From UBA2982 sp040081395 (GTDB taxonomy: Bacteria; Gemmatimonadota; Gemmatimonadetes; Longimicrobiales; Gaopeijiaceae): a stretch of DNA of 9,535 nt. The position numbers were made by a program, and so were the translations under genes. The notes under the pieces were generated by a model, which was not told the DNA's origin, searched no databases, and worked only from the letters and a program-made list of their open reading frames with translations. This document shows, piece by piece, positions 6,753-9,535 of this stretch; positions within the stretch are counted from its first letter, which is position 1, and every line of letters starts with the position of its first letter. Location: the NCBI GenBank assembly GCA_040081395.1, contig JBEBGN010000124.1, positions 1 to 9,535 on the forward strand, in the 5' to 3' direction.

Positions 6753-6869
6753 GATCAGGTAGATCAGGTAGCCCATGACCGAGACCACCGTCACCACGAA
6801 GACGAGCTTGGTCGCGAGCGAGATCTCGTCGAGCCAACTCGGCTCGGGCTTGCGTTCTGGTTCGGTCAT
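6735..6869 (-). CDS. 44-residue single-span membrane protein
   Basis: A small gene I read directly on the minus strand: it starts MTEPERKPEPSWLDEI and ends LILDLFI before TAG. A charged, proline-containing N-terminus of about 14 residues, likely cytoplasmic, is followed by a short amphipathic stretch and one strongly hydrophobic helix from about residue 22 to the end (LVFVVTVVSVMGYLIYLIL). Codon third positions are mostly G or C, as in the neighbouring genes. It starts 8 bases after the stop of the LolA-like gene on the same strand, so the two probably share a transcript. An AGG about 10 bases upstream is a modest Shine-Dalgarno. I do not recognise a family. It could be a small partner of an envelope complex. 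Calling it a gene rests on composition, spacing and the membrane helix. Confidence 0.65.
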   Translation of the reverse strand: MTEPERKPEPSWLDEISLATKLVFVVTVVSVMGYLIYLILDLFI

Positions 6870-6877
6870 TCCGGCGC

Positions 6878-7558
6878 CTAAGCCTGCGGGCGGCCTGCGT
6901 TGATCAGGACCTCGGCAACCGTGATGTCCACCGTGCCACCCGCGACCTGGAGCGTGGTCTTGAACGGAACCCAGAGGCCCTCGATGGGGAGGAAGCTCTG
7001 CATGTCGATCTGGATGGTGAGTTCTGCGGGCCCGGCCGCGGTGTTGGCGTTGCCGACCAGCACCACGCGTCGCGGTACCATCAGGGTCGTGTCCACGTAG
7101 AGCCGGAGTGACTTCGCCAGGAACGCCGTGTCTCCGGCCCCGCTCGGCGGCACGATCTCGAGAGCCGCTGCGTCATCCACCGAGAGCACGTGGACATTGA
7201 AGTTCCCGAGCTGCTCGGTACCCCCATAGCGTCCGTGCTCGATCAACTGCGGCCCATAGATGAATACGTCACCGAGGCCGTAGTCCTCCCCGGCGAGGCT
7301 CAAGCTGAAGCCGCCCCCATCCGACATCTGGAGCCGGAAGACGGAGTGTCCGTCGATCAACTCCTTCTCGAAATAACTGAAGGTCTCAGTGCCCATCACC
7401 AACTGGGTCAGGGTATAGTCCTGGACGCCCGCCGCCTGGCGCTCGGCCGCGGCGTACATCCCGTCGACCACCTCGGCGACGGACTGCGCCCTCACCTCAC
7501 CGGCGAACAGGCCGGCGAGGAGGACCGAGAACGTGACGATTCGGTTCGCTCTGGGCAT
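6878..7558 (-). CDS. Secreted LolA-like periplasmic protein
   Basis: A 226-residue exported protein. The N-terminus MPRANRIVTFSVLLAGLFAG is a signal peptide with predicted cleavage after VRA (residue 24), before QS. The mature part begins with a helix (VAEVVDGMYAAAERQ) and continues as a long run of beta strands. Near the C-terminus it has LRLYVDTTLMVPRRVVLVG, then LTIQIDMQSFLPIEGLWVPFKTTLQV. These 'residue change plus pathway to the expected value' strands resemble the LolA/LolB/outer-membrane-lipoprotein-sorting fold, but motif matches are weak, so the family is inferred. There is no lipobox cysteine. I chose the ATG at 7558 over the in-frame ATG at 7624 because AGGAG (7569-7565) sits 6 bases before it and the signal peptide then starts correctly. 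It is followed by the 44-residue membrane protein and divides its promoter region with the divergent DUF481-like gene. A role in carrying lipids or lipoproteins is possible, not shown. Confidence 0.72.
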   Translation of the reverse strand: MPRANRIVTFSVLLAGLFAGEVRAQSVAEVVDGMYAAAERQAAGVQDYTLTQLVMGTETFSYFEKELIDGHSVFRLQMSDGGGFSLSLAGEDYGLGDVFIYGPQLIEHGRYGGTEQLGNFNVHVLSVDDAAALEIVPPSGAGDTAFLAKSLRLYVDTTLMVPRRVVLVGNANTAAGPAELTIQIDMQSFLPIEGLWVPFKTTLQVAGGTVDITVAEVLINAGRPQA

Positions 7559-7594
7559 CGGATTCTCCTGGACCACGACAGTGGACCCGACCCA

Positions 7595-7645
7595 AGAATG
7601 ACGGCGTACGCGGTTGCTCAGCAAGCCGCCTCCCCGTGGTATATT
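7595..7645. promoter_or_regulatory. Divergent promoter region with central inverted repeat
   Basis: The 125 bases between the two divergent secreted-protein genes contain TTGCT-C-AGCAA (7614-7624) almost exactly at the centre. Read to the right, TTGCTC (7614-7619) could be a weak -35 for TATATT (7640-7645), though the 20-base spacer is long. Read to the left, TTGCTG (7624-7619) lies 18 bases from CATTCT (7600-7595). The right-hand TATATT is the most AT-rich point of the region and the best -10 candidate, leaving a leader of about 30 bases before the ATG at 7684. Motif matches are weak and this is inference. Confidence 0.35.
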
Positions 7646-7683
7646 GGGCGGTCACGACCACCTCATCCCACATCTGCTACCCC

Positions 7684-8529
7684 ATGAGATCCTCGTCCGC
7701 GGCAGTCGCCGCCCTGCTCACCGCAACGGTCGCTCTACCGGTCGCCGCGCAGAACGCCGGCTTCACCTGGGAGAACGCGACCGAGCTGAGCTTCGTGAAC
7801 ACCGCCGGCAACGCGTCGTCGACCACGTTCGGCGTGAAGGCCGCGCTCACGGGCACAGGAGCACCCAACACGCTCAAGATCGAACTCGGGGGTATTCGGG
7901 CTTCCTCGACGCTCACCACTCGACGAGCAACCGGCACCGCTGGCTCCTTCACGCTCACCGAGACCGAGACCAGCGAGCCCACCGCCGCGAGCTATTTCGC
8001 GCGCGGCCGCTATGACCGGGCCTTCGCGGGCGCGTTCGCGTTCGGCGGCGCTGGGTGGGACCGCAATACCTTTGCCGGGATCCAGAACCGCTATGCGGTG
8101 GTGGGCGGGCTCGGCCGTGCGTGGATCGAAGGGGAGTCGGGGCGATTCAAGACCGACTTGGGCGCAACGTACACGATCCAGAAGGACGTGACGCCCACGG
8201 CGGGGGACGACGACGCATTCTTCGGCTTCCGCGCATCGGTCGAGGCGAATCGGCGGCTGACTGCCACGGCAGACTTCGCCTCGATGTTCATCGCGGACCA
8301 GAACCTCGAGACCACCAGCGACTTCCGCGCTGATTGGATCAACTCGATCGCCGTTTCGATCTCCGAGGGGCTCGCCCTCAAGACGTCGGTGCAGCTGCTC
8401 TATGACGCGGACCCTGCGAACCTGTCCGTCCCGCTGTTCGACACGGGCGGCACGCAGACGGGAACCGTGAACACCTCGGGCGACGAGATCGACAGCGTCG
8501 CAACGCTCACCCTGGTCATCAAGCTCTAG
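7684..8529 (+). CDS. DUF481-like outer-membrane beta-barrel protein
   Basis: A 281-residue exported protein. MRSSSAAVAALLTATVALPV is a signal peptide with probable cleavage after VAA (residue 22), before QN. The mature protein opens with FTWENATELSFVNTAGNASSTTFGVKAAL, the pattern typical of DUF481 (YdiY-like) proteins: an aromatic start, then a strand, a T-x-G-N-x-S turn and another strand. The rest alternates strands and turns (YFARGRYDRAF, AFGGAGWDRNTFAGIQNRYAVVGGLG, FKTDLGATYTIQKD, RLTATADFASMFI, IAVSISEGLALKTSVQLLYD) and ends in the hydrophobic strand VATLTLVIKL, which fits a barrel-closing C-terminal signal although it ends in L rather than F. No Shine-Dalgarno is visible before the ATG. 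An in-frame GTG at 7636 was rejected because it overlaps the candidate -10 and would bury the signal peptide. Function is unknown; some relatives are salt-induced. Confidence 0.78.
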   Translation: MRSSSAAVAALLTATVALPVAAQNAGFTWENATELSFVNTAGNASSTTFGVKAALTGTGAPNTLKIELGGIRASSTLTTRRATGTAGSFTLTETETSEPTAASYFARGRYDRAFAGAFAFGGAGWDRNTFAGIQNRYAVVGGLGRAWIEGESGRFKTDLGATYTIQKDVTPTAGDDDAFFGFRASVEANRRLTATADFASMFIADQNLETTSDFRADWINSIAVSISEGLALKTSVQLLYDADPANLSVPLFDTGGTQTGTVNTSGDEIDSVATLTLVIKL

Positions 8530-8542
8530 CGGCCATCGAGTT

Positions 8543-8565
8543 CGGGGGCCCCACGCGGGCCCCCG
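8543..8565. terminator. Strong bidirectional hairpin between convergent genes
   Basis: CGGGGGCCC (8543-8551) and GGGCCCCCG (8557-8565) form a perfect 9-bp, all-GC stem with the five-base loop CACGC. It lies in the 39-base gap between the stops of the convergent barrel gene and response-regulator gene, the expected place for a shared terminator. No T-run follows on either strand. Confidence 0.6.
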
Positions 8566-8568
8566 GCC

Positions 8569-9021
8569 TCAGAAGGCGGAGCCCAGAGTGCCGGCGAGCA
8601 TCTCCTCGCCGAGGTATCCCTCGACGATCTCGCGAACGACCTTGCCGAGGCCATCCAGGTCCGTGGGCTTCTGATAAAACGCGGAAGCCCCGAGCGCCAT
8701 CGACTTGCGCTCCGCCTCGGGGTCGATCGAGGACGTGAGGACGACGACGGGCAACCGTTCCGAGCCCCGCTTCTCCTGGATCCAGCGAAGCACCTCGAAT
8801 CCGTCGACCTCAGGCATGATGAGATCGAGGATGATGAGCGACGGCATCGGGTGGGAGCGGCGATCCTGGAAGGGAGGCGTGCCGGCGAGGTAAGCGATCC
8901 CCTCGCGGCCGTCACCAGCGACACGGACGTCGAGCCCGGGAAGTGCCCGGCGCGCGGCTACCCGCACGAGGATCGCGTGCTCGCGTGCGTCCTCGATGAC
9001 CAACAGGGTTGGGTCTGGCAT
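8569..9021 (-). CDS. Stand-alone response regulator receiver (CheY/Rcp1-like)
   Basis: A 150-residue protein consisting of one receiver domain with no DNA-binding or enzymatic output domain. The phosphorylation chemistry is intact: acidic pair E10-D11 (LLVIEDAREH), phospho-acceptor D66 in LIILDLIMPEVDGFEVL, T96 in VVVLTSS, and K118 in AFYQKP. The loop before the third strand is extended (AGTPPFQDRRSHPMPS, 46-61), as in Rcp1-type regulators that partner phytochrome-like and other hybrid kinases. About 30 residues follow the KP motif, forming the last helix and a short tail. It should pass a phosphate signal by protein-protein contact. No histidine kinase lies in the window. I chose the ATG at 9021; a GTG two codons upstream (9027) is an alternative. 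The region just upstream forms a small hairpin and no clear Shine-Dalgarno is visible. Confidence 0.9.
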   Translation of the reverse strand: MPDPTLLVIEDAREHAILVRVAARRALPGLDVRVAGDGREGIAYLAGTPPFQDRRSHPMPSLIILDLIMPEVDGFEVLRWIQEKRGSERLPVVVLTSSIDPEAERKSMALGASAFYQKPTDLDGLGKVVREIVEGYLGEEMLAGTLGSAF

Positions 9022-9027
9022 CAGCAC

Positions 9028-9041
9028 CGGGGTTCGCCCCG
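9028..9041. promoter_or_regulatory. Small GC hairpin at the response-regulator translation start
   Basis: CGGGG-TTCG-CCCCG is a 5-bp stem with a TTCG loop (CGAA in the minus-strand RNA). It sits 6 bases upstream of the response-regulator ATG, exactly where a ribosome binding site would be expected. It might tune initiation or be chance in GC-rich DNA. Confidence 0.25.
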
Positions 9042-9222
9042 AATGAGGGACACGCTCATCGTGTGCTTCTGGGGGGTTCTCGTAAGATGAGGCGCGCCGG
9101 GGCTGGCCTCAAGCGTAGCGTTTCGCACGAGCAGCGGGAGGCGCGCGCCTCCAGGGGGATCTGGCGGGGCACCGAGCGACCCCCTTTATTGCGCGTGGAA
9201 CCTCATTCTACGGAGGTGGGGC
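9042..9222. other. Divergent intergenic region with a 16-bp palindrome
   Basis: This is the remainder of the 201-base gap between the minus-strand response regulator and the plus-strand H1-like gene. It contains a perfect 16-bp palindrome, GGAGGCGCGCGCCTCC (9137-9152), and a shorter inverted repeat, ATGAG-N7-CTCAT (9043-9059). A TTTATT at 9185-9190 is the most AT-rich point and a weak -10 candidate for the H1-like gene, with no good -35. The strong GGAGGT at 9212-9217, five bases before the ATG at 9223, is that gene's ribosome binding site. Confidence 0.4.
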
Positions 9223-9535
9223 ATGGCCAAGAAGGCCTCGAAGAAAAAGAAGAAGCCTGCCAAGAAGAAGGCCGCACGCGCGGGTGCGAAAAAGCGCGGC
9301 GCGAGCATGAAAAAAATGAAGGCGGCCGCCAAGAAGGGCGTCGCCCGCGCCAAGCGCACGGCTGGGAAGGTGAAGTCTGCGGCCAAGAAAGCGGGGAAGA
9401 AGCTGGCGAAGCGCGCCAAGGCGGCCGTGAAGAAGGCGGCGCCGAAGAAGCCGGCTGCGAAGAAGCGGGCGGCCAAGAAGTCCGAGCCAATGGTTCGGCG
9501 GCCCACCCCCGCCCCGGTCCCGCCGCGCCCGGTTG
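9223..9535 (+). CDS. Lysine/alanine-rich histone H1-like protein, 3' end cut by the window
   Basis: The first 104 codons of a very basic protein that runs off the window edge. It begins MAKKASKKKKKPAKKKAARA and continues as irregular repeats of K-K-A/P-A, with scattered R, G, V and a short MKKMKAAAKKG segment. The last visible part switches to a proline-rich stretch (RRPTPAPVPPRPV). Acidic residues are almost absent (one E in the visible part). This composition matches bacterial histone H1-like (Hc1/AlgP-type) nucleoid proteins, which bind DNA by charge and compact it. The proline-rich switch could also be a linker to a folded domain beyond the edge, so a basic N-terminal extension of another protein is the main alternative. 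GGAGGT five bases before the ATG gives a strong start. Codons are AAG-dominated for lysine. Confidence 0.75.
   Translation, partial: MAKKASKKKKKPAKKKAARAGAKKRGASMKKMKAAAKKGVARAKRTAGKVKSAAKKAGKKLAKRAKAAVKKAAPKKPAAKKRAAKKSEPMVRRPTPAPVPPRPV

Noticed and set aside
7559..7624. Upstream ATG at 7624 for the LolA-like gene
   Set aside because: It would put 22 polar residues ahead of the signal peptide, while the ATG at 7558 has AGGAG at ideal spacing.
7636..7683. GTG start at 7636 for the DUF481-like gene
   Set aside because: It overlaps the TATATT -10 candidate and displaces the signal peptide from the N-terminus.
9186..9506. Phenylalanine-rich minus-strand open frame
   Set aside because: It is the antisense of repeated AAG lysine codons (CTT/TTC), not a membrane protein gene.
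9087..9535. Plus-strand open frame starting at ATG 9087, glutamate/glycine-rich to the edge
   Set aside because: It is the shifted-frame reading of the AAG-rich H1-like gene (AAG read as GAA/AGA), has no Shine-Dalgarno and is explained by the lysine codons.
1..9535. CRISPR array, tRNA/rRNA, insertion sequence, phage or toxin-antitoxin genes
   Set aside because: No spaced direct repeats, cloverleaf-type sequence, transposase motifs or terminal repeats were seen; the AAG-rich repetition at 9223-9535 is coding low complexity.

Overview
The window is GC-rich (roughly two thirds G+C by eye), densely coding and free of mobile elements. It looks like chromosome of a diderm environmental bacterium, most likely Gemmatimonadota or a relative such as Acidobacteriota. 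Three things point there: an orphan ADOP-type FtsX/MacB permease of about 800 residues, secreted proteins with signal peptides ending in A-Q, and a DUF481-type outer-membrane barrel next to a LolA-like periplasmic protein. The taxonomic call is inference. I saw no rRNA, tRNA, CRISPR, IS element or phage gene.

Layout. (1) Positions 1-217 hold no gene I can assign. (2) Positions 218-3139 form a plus-strand operon: panB and panC, two bases apart, then a class I PLP aminotransferase 22 bases further on. PanB and PanC provide two steps of pantothenate (vitamin B5/CoA) synthesis; panD and panE are not in view. A 9-bp hairpin follows the aminotransferase. (3) Positions 3346-4210 hold an ArsR-family regulator whose end overlaps the start of an SRPBCC/AHSA1-like protein gene by 68 bases. 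A small inverted repeat abuts the regulator's start codon. (4) Positions 4281-6707 encode the ADOP permease, with no ATPase gene nearby. (5) On the minus strand, a secreted LolA-like protein (7558-6878) is followed after 8 bases by a 44-residue single-span membrane protein (6869-6735). The small gene is easily missed because of its size. (6) Divergent from these, a DUF481-like outer-membrane protein (7684-8529) converges through a strong hairpin on a stand-alone CheY/Rcp1-like response regulator (9021-8569, minus). (7) From 9223 to the window edge runs the start of a lysine/alanine-rich, histone H1-like protein, separated from the divergent response regulator by about 200 bases that contain a 16-bp perfect palindrome.

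How the genes may work together. The pan genes are a classical biosynthetic unit, and the aminotransferase probably supplies an amino acid or 2-oxo acid, though its substrate cannot be read here. ArsR plus SRPBCC is a recurrent two-gene pairing whose ligand is unknown. The permease, the LolA-like protein, the small membrane protein and the barrel are all envelope proteins. Convergent and divergent gene pairs are separated by hairpins or palindromes. No single feature proves a new system. The items most worth following up are the small membrane protein, the overlapping ArsR-SRPBCC pair with its start-site palindrome, and the H1-like gene with its upstream palindrome.
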